Shown: positions 7,241-16,444, numbered from the stretch's first letter. The stretch is 64,000 bases of DNA from Bin94 sp965115975 (GCA_965115975.1 OZ220468.1:434001-498000); one strand, 5' to 3'. The notes: generated from the letters alone by a model not told the origin. Numbers and translations: made by a program.

Positions 7241-9114
7241 GGACCGGCCTGCTCCGAGTCCGCCTCGCGCCCCGCCGCGGACGCCTCGTCGCCGCCGTCC
7301 TCCAGCCAGGCGTAGCGGCCGTCCAGCGCGCGTCGCGCGATCCTGCGGACGGCGGCGTCGTCGTTGCGGAAGACGGCGCGAAAGCTCGCCTGGATTCTCC
7401 GGCGAGCCAGAACGCACGCGGCGTCCGCGAGTTCGACGACGCCGCGGTCGTCCGGGCGGTCCCGCAGGCGCTTCATGGCGCCCACCGAGGACGCGGTGAC
7501 GACGAAGAGGTCGCATGCGACGTCCACGAGCCGACCGAGGACGGCCTGGCGGCGCTCGAGCGCGGGCCCGAACCGGACCATGACGTGGAACAGCGCGCGG
7601 GCGAGCCTGCGGCTGGTCCGCTCGGCGTAGCGCATGTGGCGAGCCAGCGGGCCGAACTCGCGGTACCGGGGCCAACGTCCCCAGCCCACCCACCGCGACG
7701 GGTACCAGAGCGCGTAGCGCAGGGCGGCCTTCGCCAGAGAGGCCGTCCGTCGCGCCGCGGGCGCTCGGGGATCGATCGCCGCCCCGGCCCAGGCCATGTG
7801 CTCGTCGAGAGCCTCGCGCGCGACGAACAGCCGCATGATCTCGCTGGACCCCTCGAAGATCCGGTTGATCCTGGCGTCCCGCATCGACCGTTCGACCGGC
7901 GCGGGGTCCTCGCCCCGGCGCCGCAGCGAGTCGGCCGTCTCGTATCCTCGACCGCCGCGGATCTGGACGGCGGCGTCGGCCAAGTCCCAGGTCTTCTCGC
8001 TGTGCCAGAGCTTGGCGGCGGCCGCCTCGAGACGGATGTCCAGCTCGCCCCGGTCGGCCATCGCCGCGGCCAGCTCGACGACGGCGTCCATCGCGTAGGT
8101 CTCGGCCGCCATCCTGCCCAGCATCTGGGCCACGGCGTCGTGGCGACCCACGGGAGCGCCCCACTGGACCCGCTCGGCGGCCCAGCGTCGACAGGCGGCG
8201 AGCAGCCCCTTGCCCGTCGCCGCGCAGAACGCCGGCAGCGCGAGTCGTCCCGTGTTCAGGGTGATCAGGGCGAGCTTGAGTCCGAGGCCCTCGCCCCAGA
8301 GCAGGTTCTCTCGTGGCACCTCGACGTCACGGAAGTGCATGACGCCGTTGGAGATGCCCTTGAGTCCCATGAACTCGCAGACGGGACCGACCTGGACGCC
8401 GGGCCAGCTCGTCTCCACGACGAAGGCGCTGATCGGGCGCTTTCCCTTGACCCCCTCGCGCGGCGGCGTGCGGGCCATGACGACCACGAGCTCGGCGCGC
8501 GGCCCGTTGGTCGTCCACAGCTTCTCGCCGTTCAGGACGTAGTGGTCGCCGTCCGGGGAGGGCTCGGCGACGGTCGACATGTTGGCCGGATCCGACCCGG
8601 CCTCCCGCTCCGTCAGCGCGAAGGCCGAGAGCGCGCCCGCCGCGGTCCGCGGCAGGTACTTGCGCTTCTGGGCCTCGGTGCCGAAGAGGATCAGGGGCGT
8701 CGGCGCCCCGATCGACTGGTGGGCGGAGAGGAAGGCGGCCGTCGACCCGCAGCGGGCCGCGACCAGCGCCAAGGCCCGGTTGTAGGACGTCTGGGAGAGG
8801 CCCAGGCCGCCGTACTCCTCGGGGATCTTGACGCCGAAGGCCCCCAGGTCGGCCAGCCCGCGGAGGACCGAGTCGGGCACCCAGCCGTCCCGGTCGACGG
8901 CGTCCCCGTCGACGCGTTCCTCGACGAAGCGGCGAAGGCGGTCCAGGAACGGGCGCGCGCGCGCCTCCTCGTCGGGGTCCTGCCGTGGGTGCGGGTGCAC
9001 GAGGTCGAGCGAGAACCTCCCGCCAAACAGCTCCTTCATGAAGCTCCGCCGCGCCCACTCGTCCTGGCGCGCGGCTTCGGCGACGTCGCGGGATTCCTGT
9101 GCGGTTGCGCCCAT
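7237..9114 (-). CDS. Acyl-CoA dehydrogenase (very-long-chain / ACAD9-like)
   Basis: A 625-residue flavoprotein, longer than the usual 380-residue members because of an extra C-terminal helical domain, as in the VLCAD/ACAD9 branch. Visible are the FAD-binding ALTEREAGSDPANM, LNGEKLWTTNG, QIRGGRGYE and RINRIFEGSSEIMRL, where the Glu in FEG is the expected catalytic base. It catalyses the first step of fatty-acid beta-oxidation, passing electrons to electron-transfer flavoprotein. It heads a three-gene minus-strand set and its stop overlaps the heme A synthase start. Chain-length preference is inferred from length only. Confidence 0.93.
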   Translation of the reverse strand: MGATAQESRDVAEAARQDEWARRSFMKELFGGRFSLDLVHPHPRQDPDEEARARPFLDRLRRFVEERVDGDAVDRDGWVPDSVLRGLADLGAFGVKIPEEYGGLGLSQTSYNRALALVAARCGSTAAFLSAHQSIGAPTPLILFGTEAQKRKYLPRTAAGALSAFALTEREAGSDPANMSTVAEPSPDGDHYVLNGEKLWTTNGPRAELVVVMARTPPREGVKGKRPISAFVVETSWPGVQVGPVCEFMGLKGISNGVMHFRDVEVPRENLLWGEGLGLKLALITLNTGRLALPAFCAATGKGLLAACRRWAAERVQWGAPVGRHDAVAQMLGRMAAETYAMDAVVELAAAMADRGELDIRLEAAAAKLWHSEKTWDLADAAVQIRGGRGYETADSLRRRGEDPAPVERSMRDARINRIFEGSSEIMRLFVAREALDEHMAWAGAAIDPRAPAARRTASLAKAALRYALWYPSRWVGWGRWPRYREFGPLARHMRYAERTSRRLARALFHVMVRFGPALERRQAVLGRLVDVACDLFVVTASSVGAMKRLRDRPDDRGVVELADAACVLARRRIQASFRAVFRNDDAAVRRIARRALDGRYAWLEDGGDEASAAGREADSEQAGP

Positions 9115-9193
9115 GGCGAAGACGTTCCTTGGGGGAGAGTCGCGCCTGCGAGCTCGACGGTGCGCGCGTGCGCGCTCGCCGGGTCCCTGAAAT

Positions 9194-10387
9194 CTACCCC
9201 GAGCTCGCCGGGACGGGTTCCAGCAGCTCCGCCAAGTCGTCCTCGCGCGCTTCGGCGTCCGCCTCGCCCACCCGGATCAGCTCGGCCAGATAGTCCGACT
9301 GAAACATGATCAGGCTCAGGAAGTCTGGGGCCTCCGTCTGCTTCGTGCCAAGCCCCCGGGTCATGAAGCGGAACGCGCGCGGCAGCTCGGGCTCGTACTT
9401 GTTCGCGAGCTTGCCCAGGTCGACGGACGGACGCAGCGTCAGCCGCCGCACGGGCCGCATCCCCAGGCGGTCGCCGGGCGGCAACCTCTCCAGCAGCTCG
9501 TTGATCCGGTCCATGCGGTGACCGTCCTCGTCCAGCAGGTCGAGGAACACCGAGTTCATCATGACGCCCGCCACCTGCGCGGGCGGGGGATAGCCGACGA
9601 CCGTCGGTCGGTCCGCTTCGGTGATCGAGCGGTCGTGTCGGGTGCTGATGGCGAGGATGCGGTCGGCGCCCAGGTGCAGCGCGGGCGACAGCGGCGCCGT
9701 GAGGCGAATGCCGCCGTCGCCGTACCAGTGGCGCCCGATGCGCACGGCCGGGAAGACCAGGGGCAAGGCGGACGACGCCATCACGTGCTCGACGGTCAGC
9801 GTGGTGACGCGGGAGCGGCGATTGGGCCGTTCCCACTCCTCGACGCCCCGTCCCTGGACCCAGAGGATCGACTGGCCGGTCGAGTAGTCGGTCGTGGACA
9901 GCGCCGCCGCCTTGAGGCGGCCCAGGCGAAGGTTGTAGCCGATTCCGGTGAGCTCGCCGTCGACGGCGTGCAGCGTGTCGGTCAGGTATCGGCGCAGCGG
10001 CTGGGTGTCGAGAAGGCCTCGGACGCGGGGCGGACCGGACGCGCCGCCGGACAGGACCTGCCGGCCCCAGCGGAAGAGGTGCTGCCGCAGAGAGCGGACG
10101 TCGGTCCGAAAGACCTTGTCGACGCTGAGGTTCGCCCAAAGGTGGGTCAGCTCGTCCGTCGCTTGGCGAAAGGTGCCGTGATGCGCGGCCAAGTGGGTCG
10201 AGTTGATGCCGCCCGCGCTGACGCCGGTGACGATGGGGACCTCGAGTTCGGGAAAGCGCCGCGAGACGAACCGGAGCACGCCGGCCTGATAGGCGGCCCG
10301 AGCGCCGCCGCCGCCCATCACGAAGGCGAGGTCGCCCGACCCGCCCGCCGCCGTCCCGACCCTCCGCCCCCTGCTTCGCGTCGCCAT
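9194..10387 (-). CDS. Patatin-like phospholipase
   Basis: A 397-residue protein with the complete patatin catalytic set: the glycine-rich oxyanion loop GGGGARAAYQAG (about 25-36), the nucleophile serine in GVSAG (Ser57) and the catalytic Asp in DGG (about 224). It has no signal peptide, so a cytosolic or peripheral membrane lipid acyl hydrolase is likely. It is longer than minimal patatins, with an added helical C-terminal part (about 270-397) of unknown role. It lies upstream of the acyl-CoA dehydrogenase gene on the same strand, 79 bases apart. That would fit release of fatty acids for beta-oxidation, which is an inference from context. Confidence 0.92.
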   Translation of the reverse strand: MATRSRGRRVGTAAGGSGDLAFVMGGGGARAAYQAGVLRFVSRRFPELEVPIVTGVSAGGINSTHLAAHHGTFRQATDELTHLWANLSVDKVFRTDVRSLRQHLFRWGRQVLSGGASGPPRVRGLLDTQPLRRYLTDTLHAVDGELTGIGYNLRLGRLKAAALSTTDYSTGQSILWVQGRGVEEWERPNRRSRVTTLTVEHVMASSALPLVFPAVRIGRHWYGDGGIRLTAPLSPALHLGADRILAISTRHDRSITEADRPTVVGYPPPAQVAGVMMNSVFLDLLDEDGHRMDRINELLERLPPGDRLGMRPVRRLTLRPSVDLGKLANKYEPELPRAFRFMTRGLGTKQTEAPDFLSLIMFQSDYLAELIRVGEADAEAREDDLAELLEPVPASSG

Positions 10388-10619
10388 GAAGTGCGGCGGT
10401 TCTCCCCGGTTGCTCCCGACCCGTCGTGGTCTCTCCGGCCCCGATCCGAACGGGGACGCCGCAATTTACGAAGGGCGATCGGAGCTCGTCGACGCTCGAA
10501 GTAGCGCCGCGCGCGTGCGCGCCGCGCGTTGCCCCGCGGGGCGTGCCGCCCTATGCTTGGCCCGAAGGGTGCGCGCGCGGACGCACCCGCGTCGCAACGC
10601 ATCCCAGCGCGAGGACCGA

Positions 10620-11180
10620 ATGAATCGCACGGACTTCAGGCCTCGCGCCGCTTGGGCGTTCGTCGCCCCGGCGCTCGCGGCCGTCGCCTGCATCCAGCCG
10701 ATCGACGACTCGGGAACGCCTGCGGGCGACCCGGATCCGTCGGCCTCCGAGCTCGCCGCCGAGGAGGCCGAGGTCGTCGCCGTCGTCCATCGGCTCTTCG
10801 AGGCCATGCGCACGAACGACGGCGAAATGGCCGCCGCCACGTTCCATCCCGAGGCGCGACTGGGGCGGGCCGACGAGGACGGCATCGAATTCGGCCCCCC
10901 CGACGGCCTGATCGCCATGATCGCGCGCGAACAGGAGGAAGTCTACGACGAGCCCGTCTGGGACTGGACGGTGTCCGTGGACGGGCGTCTCGCCCAGATG
11001 TGGACCAAGTACGCCTTCTACGTCGGCGACGAGTTCTCCCACTGCGGCACCGACGCGTTCGAACTGTACAAGGACGAGGCCGGATGGCGGATCACGCAAC
11101 TGGTCGACACGATGCGGCGCGAGAACTGCTGGTATCCGCCCGATCGGCCGCCGCCCGCCGCCGCGAGCGCGTCGCCTTGA
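10620..11180 (+). CDS. NTF2/SnoaL-like lipoprotein
   Basis: A 186-residue protein. The signal sequence ends in a lipobox-like LAAVAC (about 21-26), so it is probably a lipoprotein. Residues about 45-160 look like a SnoaL/NTF2-like fold: a helix with VVAVVHRLFEAMRTNDGEMAAATFHP, then strands ending in AGWRITQLVDT. In such cone-shaped folds the pocket may bind or turn over a small ligand, but many members have no known substrate. The ATG was chosen because the signal sequence starts right there and GAGGA lies just upstream. It is transcribed divergently from the patatin gene. Confidence 0.8.
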   Translation: MNRTDFRPRAAWAFVAPALAAVACIQPIDDSGTPAGDPDPSASELAAEEAEVVAVVHRLFEAMRTNDGEMAAATFHPEARLGRADEDGIEFGPPDGLIAMIAREQEEVYDEPVWDWTVSVDGRLAQMWTKYAFYVGDEFSHCGTDAFELYKDEAGWRITQLVDTMRRENCWYPPDRPPPAAASASP

Positions 11181-11454
11181 GGACGACGCGCATTCGGCGG
11201 AAGTCGCTCCCGGGGGTCTGAGGGAGCCTCGAACGAAGGACTGCGGCTACGGGATCGGCGGTCCGCCCGCGCGCTCCAAGGTGGGAGCGCCGATCGTTCG
11301 GATGCGCCGGGTGGGGACTTCGGGAGAGGGGTTGAACGGCCTCCGAAGCCGTCTACGGCGGCGTTCGGACGTCTCGCGCGGTGGGGAGACGGGAGTGGTG
11401 CCCGAAGCCCCGCCGACCGCGTTGCAGGTCGACGGGGCCTCGCGCGGTCCACCC
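11181..11454. other. Intergenic region between convergent genes
   Basis: This 274-base region separates the NTF2-like gene from the giant lipoprotein gene. It holds the terminator listed at 11407-11438 and a small hairpin-capable GCTCCC/GGGAGC pair at 11206-11227 just after the NTF2-like gene. I see no gene in it. Confidence 0.5.
11407..11438 (-). terminator. Hairpin terminator after giant lipoprotein gene
   Basis: A 12-base stem with one G-U pair (11427-11438 with 11407-11418) and an 8-base loop begins about 17 bases after the stop at 11455. It is followed on the minus strand by only TTCGGG, so a U run is lacking. The long stem in the right place makes a terminator plausible. Confidence 0.5.
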
Positions 11455-14400
11455 TTATCGGCTACCCGAGGCCACGGCGCTGATCGTGGTCTTGGGGCCG
11501 GCCTCCCACGTATCGGCGTCGCTCTGTCTGGCCTCGATCCACGCCACGATCTCTCCCTGGAGATCGGCGGCCGTGAGAGACACGGCGCTGCCGGCCGCCG
11601 TGCGGAACTGGGCGAAGTTCGTGGCCGTCTTGACGGGCGACACCCAAAGATGTCGCCAGTTCCAAATGGCCGTGCCCGAGCTCTCGTAGTAAAGCGTAGG
11701 CTTCCCGCCGCCCAGGCTGGCCGCAGCCAACTGCCAGACGATCCGCTGCTGCGTCCTCTTGTTCGTCGTGGCGGTCCAGCCGACGAACAGAGAGTCGTTG
11801 TCCGCGGAGCGCCGGTTGCCGATCGCGGTCGCCACGGGATCGAACTCTCCGATCGCGATGAACGTGGTGTCGGCGGCGTGGATCATTTCGCTGCCCGTGG
11901 TGGTGTCGGCCACGTTTCTGACTACCAGGACGGTGGTGTGGCCGTCGGGGACCGTGTGGCCCAACGGGCAGGGATTGGGAATGCCGAGCGCCGTGAACGT
12001 GGCGATGATCAACGGATCGGTGTACACGCATGCGCGCAACACTGTGCCCTGGTGATAGCGGACGGCGACGGTGTCCGTGCCGGGCGGGAACTCGGGGTGC
12101 GAGAGGATCCTCCAATTGGTCGAGTCGTTGTCTCGAAAGAAGTAGGTCTCGCCCACCACAACGGGGGGGCCGGAATCCCACTGGGAAGGCAACCCGTATT
12201 GAGCAGCCGTGAGGTCGCTGTCTAATCTCTTGTCGGCGAACGAGATGTGGACCTTTCCAAGGGTGTCCGTATGGGGGCCGTCCGTGGTTCGCTCCGGTGG
12301 TCCCCGCTTGGCGCTCGCGTTCCGAATGATCCAAGTGCGCGCGTCGAGCTTGCCCCAGTTCTTGCGCTGTCCCGGCGCCAGCGAAACGCGGTTGCTGCCG
12401 TTGGGGTAGGTGACGCCCCAGTTCTTCTTCGACACGGTGACGCGGTAGTCGCCGAACGGCACGGCGAGCGTGAACGTTCCCGAAGCGCCGGTGGTCGTCG
12501 AGTCGATCACCGTCGTCGTGTCGCTCGTCTTCGCGATCTCGACCTTGAAGCCCGACAGCGGACCGCTGAACCCGATGCCGGCGTCGGCCACCCGACCGAT
12601 GACCGTCGCCTTCTGGAACCCGGTGAAGTTGGCGCCCGAGATGTCGGTGCCCGACGTCGCGGGCAGCGGCAGCGACTCCGGCGCGAACGTGTAGTCCGCG
12701 TGCTCGGCCGTGATCTTGACCGTGCCCGACGACTTGGCCGCGCCCTGCGCTTGGAAGGTGCCGTCGGCGCCCGTCAGTAGCTTGCCCTTCACGGCGTTCT
12801 CCGGCGCCTTGCCGTCGATCTTGATCTCGACGCCGGCGATCGGCGCGTTCGAGCCCGAAGCCACCACCTTGCCGCTGTAGAACACCGGGTCGCCCGAGCC
12901 GCCCATCGCGAAGTCGATCCGAGTCGGCGAGTTGGCCGTGAACGCCGCCTTCCCGCTGCCGTCCGAGAAGCCCTTGCGCATCCCCTTCGCGTACAGCGAG
13001 TCCTTCTTCGCGGGCACGCCCTCGACGATGTAGCGACCGTACATGTCGGTCATCGCCGTCATGCCGTTCACGTCGACCATTACGCTGTCCACGCGGAACT
13101 TGTCCGAGCCCGTGACGATCCCGTAGACGACGGTCGTCGTCGGCGTCACGTCGATCATCACGGCCGTGTCCAGCGGACTGAACGCGTCGCCGAGCTTCGT
13201 CGTCGAGCCCTTCGCGCCCAGCATCGCCTGCCAGCCCGCCGGAACGGCCAGCTTGTAGACGCCGGCGGCGATCTTCCCGAAGTCGAACGCGTTCGTGTCG
13301 TCCCAGGTCGTGGCCTTGGCGTTCGCCTTGGCCGTCGTCTGGCTGTGCTCCATGCCGGCCAGGTTCTTGCCCGCGACGGGCGTCAGGCCGACCGTCACGC
13401 CGGCGACGGGCGTCTCGCTCACGGCGCCGAAGCCCTCGCCGGACTTTTTGATCGACTTCTTCCCGATCGTCCCGCTGACGCCGTACTTCATGACGTAGGC
13501 GAAGGTGCCGCACTCGCCGAAGTCCTGGCCGGCGGGCTCCGTCGCCAACAACGGACACAGCTCGACCATCGGGCTGAACCCGCCGTGATCGCCGAACGCG
13601 CCCTTCATGATCCCGTTCGCGTCAGCGTCGCGGAACGCGAAGAGCTCGGCGGGATCGAGCAGCATCACGTCCGTGGCCGTCGATTTCTCCTTGGCCGAGA
13701 CCATCACTTGAGCGTCGGCCGGCAGCTTCTTGAACGAGATCACGCCGTTCTTGTCCGACTTGTTCTTCGGGTCCCAGACGTCGCTCGCGAACATGCGGCT
13801 GCGGCCGAGCTCGTCGATGTAGCGCACGTCGACGTCGATCTTGCCCGACATGCGCTCGTCGCCCCCGAGGACGCTGCCCGTGTAGCCCTCGGCCTGGTCC
13901 ATCTCGTGGTGCACGTAGACGGTGAGCGTCTGCGTCGTCCACATCGCCTCGAGCACGTCGGCGTCCATCGTCGCCATCAACTCGAGGCCCGAGTGCTCGA
14001 TCGTGACGGGCGTCGAGCTGAACGTCTCGCCGCCGTCGAGCTTGTCGACCTGAGTCGAGTCGAGCATGACGGTGTACATGGCGGGCAGGTCGGAGGCCAT
14101 GGCCGTGGTCTTGAACATGGCCGTGCCGTCGCTGCCGAGCTTCGCGGGCGCGCCGTCGACCATCGAGCCGCCCATCGTGACGGAGATGGCCCAGTCGGCG
14201 AGCGGCTTGCCGCCGCCCATGTCGGTCATGATCGTAGCGCCGCTGATCTTGGCGTCGACCATCAGGTTGAGGACGTCGAAGTCGTTCATGGCCATGGCCG
14301 TCTTCGATTTCGCGTTCCACTCGATCTTCTGCATGGCGTCCGCTTCGACGGTGTAGTCGTCGCTCGAGACCGAAGCCCAGACCATCGAGCCGGTGGCCAT

Positions 14401-16038
14401 CGAGCGGGCGAAGCGGATCGAAGCCATGCCGTCGTCGTCCGTGTCGGCCGACGCGATCTTCGAGTCGCCGTCTTCGTCGGCGTAGAGCGTGACGGTGGCG
14501 CCGGCGAGCGTGTCGCCGTGCATGTCGCCGTGGCGAAGCGTGACGGTGTAGTGGACGGTCTGGTGGGTGATGTCGTAGGGCAGGCGCTGTATGACCTTCT
14601 GGCCGACGGCGACGTCGAGCTGGTAGCCGGTGGCCGGACCGCCGTAGGCGTAGTCGCCGAGCATGGTGGCGACGGCCGGGCTGCTGACGACGGCGAGCGC
14701 GTAGGTGCCTGCGCGGAGCCCGGAGAACTCGAACATGCCCTTGTCGTCCGTCATGCCGGACATCTGGTCGCCGACGGCCGGACCGACGAGGACGAGCGGA
14801 ACGCCGGCGATCTCGAGGGCGTCCTCGCCTTGGTCGTGCATGTCGTTCTTCGTGGCTTCGTCGACGAAGAGCATGCCGGAGACGCTGGCCGTGGTGGCGT
14901 GCTCGCCACGGAAGTTGACGGTCATGGACTCGTCGTCGGCGAGCGTGACGTCCATGCTGGTCGTGGAGAAGACGTAGGCCTCGCTGGCGACCGTGATCGA
15001 GACGGTGTAGTCGCCTGCGGCCAGCGCCGAGAAGGAGTAGAGGCCGCTGGCGTCGGTGGTGTCGGTCATCGAGTCCATGTCGGCGGACGCGAGCGTGACG
15101 GGCACGTCGGCGAGTCCCATGCCGGCGACGCTGACCTGGCCGACGACGCCGCTGGTGCGCAAGTACGCGCCGTCGAAGCGGACGTTGGCGGTCTCGCCCA
15201 AGGCGACGGTGACGGATTGAGAGGTGGCGTCGAAGCCGATGGCGTCGGAGTCGTAGCCGGAGACGGCGACGGAGTAGTCGCCGGCGCGCAGCTTCGAGAA
15301 GGCGTACTGGCCGCCGGCGTCGGTGGTGGCGGTGCGGTCGTCGCCCTCGCCGGCGAGGCTGACGGTGACGCCTGCGAGGCCGGAGCCCTCGACGCTGACC
15401 TGGCCGCGGATGCCTGCGGTGCGCAGATACGTGCCGTCGAAGCTGACGACCTCGGTGTCGCCGACGCCCAGATCGGCGGAGCCGGAGGTGCTGGAGAAGC
15501 CGACCTCGTCGGAGTCGAACCCTGAGATCTCGACGGCGTAGCGACCCGCGCGGAGCCCGGTGAAGCTGTACTGACCGCTGGCGTCGGTCATGGCTTCGGC
15601 CTCGGACATGCCCGAGAGCCGGACCGTGACGCCACTCAGCCCGTCGCTCTCGACGGTGACCGAGCCCCGGACGCTCGCGGTGCGGATGTAGGAGCCGGAA
15701 AAGTTGGCGGTGGTCGTTCCTCCGGACTCGCCGACGGTGACGGGCATCGAGGTGGCGTCGAAGCTGGCCTCGGCGGGGAAGCCTGAGATGGAGACGGTGT
15801 AGCTGCCGGGCTCGACGTCGTCGAAGCGGTAGGAGCCGCCGCCGGCGGTGGCGGTGGTCGCGCCGCTGGAGAGGGTGACGGAGACGCCGTCGGCGCCCTG
15901 GCCCTCTATGGAGACCTGCCCGGCGACGGAGCCGGTGGGGGGCGGAGGCGCGACGTCCTCTCCGCAGGCGATCGCCACCAAGGGCAACAACGCGAGCGTC
16001 CAGGCCAACGATCTCGCTCTCGTCACGTCGATTGTCAT
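11455..16038 (-). CDS. Giant repeat-rich lipoprotein, 1,527 aa
   Basis: A signal peptide with a lipobox (VAIAC, Cys25) is followed by a proline linker. Then come five carboxypeptidase-regulatory/SdrD-B-like repeats of about 88 residues starting near 36, 123, 211, 300 and 386 (each with G-x-V-x-V and then DASGxYxFxxLxAGxYxV). The middle (about 480-900) is rich in Met/Asp/Ala. The core at about 900-1075 contains FSPLDTAVMIDVTP and MYGRYIVEGVPAKK. Two further Ig-like domains and a C-terminal domain ending near residue 1500 (ADNDSLFVGWTATTNK, AVSLTAADLQGEIVAW) follow. It is probably an outer-membrane or surface lipoprotein with structural or adhesive Ig-like domains; no enzyme motif is seen. Its core is 96% identical in DNA to the partial gene at 62086. 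The upstream leader carries a G16 tract. Confidence 0.88.
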   Translation of the reverse strand: MTIDVTRARSLAWTLALLPLVAIACGEDVAPPPPTGSVAGQVSIEGQGADGVSVTLSSGATTATAGGGSYRFDDVEPGSYTVSISGFPAEASFDATSMPVTVGESGGTTTANFSGSYIRTASVRGSVTVESDGLSGVTVRLSGMSEAEAMTDASGQYSFTGLRAGRYAVEISGFDSDEVGFSSTSGSADLGVGDTEVVSFDGTYLRTAGIRGQVSVEGSGLAGVTVSLAGEGDDRTATTDAGGQYAFSKLRAGDYSVAVSGYDSDAIGFDATSQSVTVALGETANVRFDGAYLRTSGVVGQVSVAGMGLADVPVTLASADMDSMTDTTDASGLYSFSALAAGDYTVSITVASEAYVFSTTSMDVTLADDESMTVNFRGEHATTASVSGMLFVDEATKNDMHDQGEDALEIAGVPLVLVGPAVGDQMSGMTDDKGMFEFSGLRAGTYALAVVSSPAVATMLGDYAYGGPATGYQLDVAVGQKVIQRLPYDITHQTVHYTVTLRHGDMHGDTLAGATVTLYADEDGDSKIASADTDDDGMASIRFARSMATGSMVWASVSSDDYTVEADAMQKIEWNAKSKTAMAMNDFDVLNLMVDAKISGATIMTDMGGGKPLADWAISVTMGGSMVDGAPAKLGSDGTAMFKTTAMASDLPAMYTVMLDSTQVDKLDGGETFSSTPVTIEHSGLELMATMDADVLEAMWTTQTLTVYVHHEMDQAEGYTGSVLGGDERMSGKIDVDVRYIDELGRSRMFASDVWDPKNKSDKNGVISFKKLPADAQVMVSAKEKSTATDVMLLDPAELFAFRDADANGIMKGAFGDHGGFSPMVELCPLLATEPAGQDFGECGTFAYVMKYGVSGTIGKKSIKKSGEGFGAVSETPVAGVTVGLTPVAGKNLAGMEHSQTTAKANAKATTWDDTNAFDFGKIAAGVYKLAVPAGWQAMLGAKGSTTKLGDAFSPLDTAVMIDVTPTTTVVYGIVTGSDKFRVDSVMVDVNGMTAMTDMYGRYIVEGVPAKKDSLYAKGMRKGFSDGSGKAAFTANSPTRIDFAMGGSGDPVFYSGKVVASGSNAPIAGVEIKIDGKAPENAVKGKLLTGADGTFQAQGAAKSSGTVKITAEHADYTFAPESLPLPATSGTDISGANFTGFQKATVIGRVADAGIGFSGPLSGFKVEIAKTSDTTTVIDSTTTGASGTFTLAVPFGDYRVTVSKKNWGVTYPNGSNRVSLAPGQRKNWGKLDARTWIIRNASAKRGPPERTTDGPHTDTLGKVHISFADKRLDSDLTAAQYGLPSQWDSGPPVVVGETYFFRDNDSTNWRILSHPEFPPGTDTVAVRYHQGTVLRACVYTDPLIIATFTALGIPNPCPLGHTVPDGHTTVLVVRNVADTTTGSEMIHAADTTFIAIGEFDPVATAIGNRRSADNDSLFVGWTATTNKRTQQRIVWQLAAASLGGGKPTLYYESSGTAIWNWRHLWVSPVKTATNFAQFRTAAGSAVSLTAADLQGEIVAWIEARQSDADTWEAGPKTTISAVASGSR
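12823..13339. repeat. Near-identical DNA block, left copy
   Basis: This 517-base block aligns without gaps to 63484-64000 with about 20 mismatches counted by eye (96% identity). It lies in the core of the giant lipoprotein gene. Similarity falls to about 80% over the next 200 bases toward the 3' end of the gene and is then only patchy at protein level. Confidence 0.92.
14870..15935 (-). repeat. Five tandem 88-residue Ig/CnaB-like repeats
   Basis: Within the giant lipoprotein, five consecutive units of roughly 264 bases encode the same strand pattern. Each opens with a form of GxVSVEGxGLxGVxVxL and closes with a FxGxYLRT-like strand. Units 2 to 4 are the most alike; the last is the most diverged. 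Confidence 0.75.
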
Positions 16039-16444
16039 TCGATTTCGTCCTTGATTGAACCGGGTGATTGCGACACGACCCCTCTCCCGCTTCCGCCCTT
16101 CCGTGGCGCGGCGGACGAAAAATTGGATACAAACCTCAAGCGGACGAATAAAATAGCCAAACGCAACGCACGACGCTCATGTCGCTCGGCCAGCCGAAAT
16201 TCGGCGTCGCGTAGGCTCCACCCGCTGCACGCGCTCAGCACCGACGCAAGATCGATGCCGTATCCGTATGAATCCATATAAAATACGTAACCACATAGTT
16301 TTAGGGGGGGGGGGGGGGGCTCCCCACCGTTTGTAAAGTCGAAAACGCGTCAGATTTCTGACTCCGGCGACCGGAAATTCGTCGTCCGTGCGTCTCGGAG
16401 ACCGTTTGCGCCGTCTGTCGGGACCTGGTCCCCGACGCCGGGGT
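16039..16444. promoter_or_regulatory. AT-rich leader and putative promoter of giant lipoprotein gene
   Basis: This 406-base gap between two minus-strand genes is clearly richer in A and T than its surroundings (16100-16345). Read on the minus strand it holds the 16-base C run (16319-16304), then a -10-like TATTTTATA (16285-16277) about 18 bases farther on. A second TATTTTATT-like stretch lies near 16155. AAGGA occurs about 10 bases before the ATG at 16038. An inverted repeat GTCAGA/TCTGAC (16349-16362) followed by TTTT on the minus strand may end transcription from the epimerase gene. No -35 match is convincing. Confidence 0.5.
16304..16319. repeat. Homopolymeric G16 tract
   Basis: Sixteen consecutive G on the plus strand (C on the coding strand), 266 bases upstream of the giant lipoprotein start. 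The tract sits where the -35 region would fall relative to the -10-like TATTTTATA at 16285-16277. Tracts of this length change length by slipped-strand mispairing in many bacteria; they are also prone to sequencing error. Confidence 0.9.

Noticed and set aside
6226..9309. A 1,027-codon plus-strand open frame opposite heme A synthase and acyl-CoA dehydrogenase
   Set aside because: It is antisense to genes with complete catalytic motifs, and its composition is arginine/proline-rich.
13345..15525. A 726-codon plus-strand open frame opposite the giant lipoprotein
   Set aside because: It mirrors the repeated coding sequence and consists of valine/arginine/aspartate-rich repeats with no start signal.
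16035..16277. An 80-codon minus-strand frame just upstream of the giant lipoprotein
   Set aside because: It lies in the putative leader, overlaps the start codon by 4 bases and has no recognisable ribosome-binding site or homology. A leader peptide cannot be excluded but is not supported.
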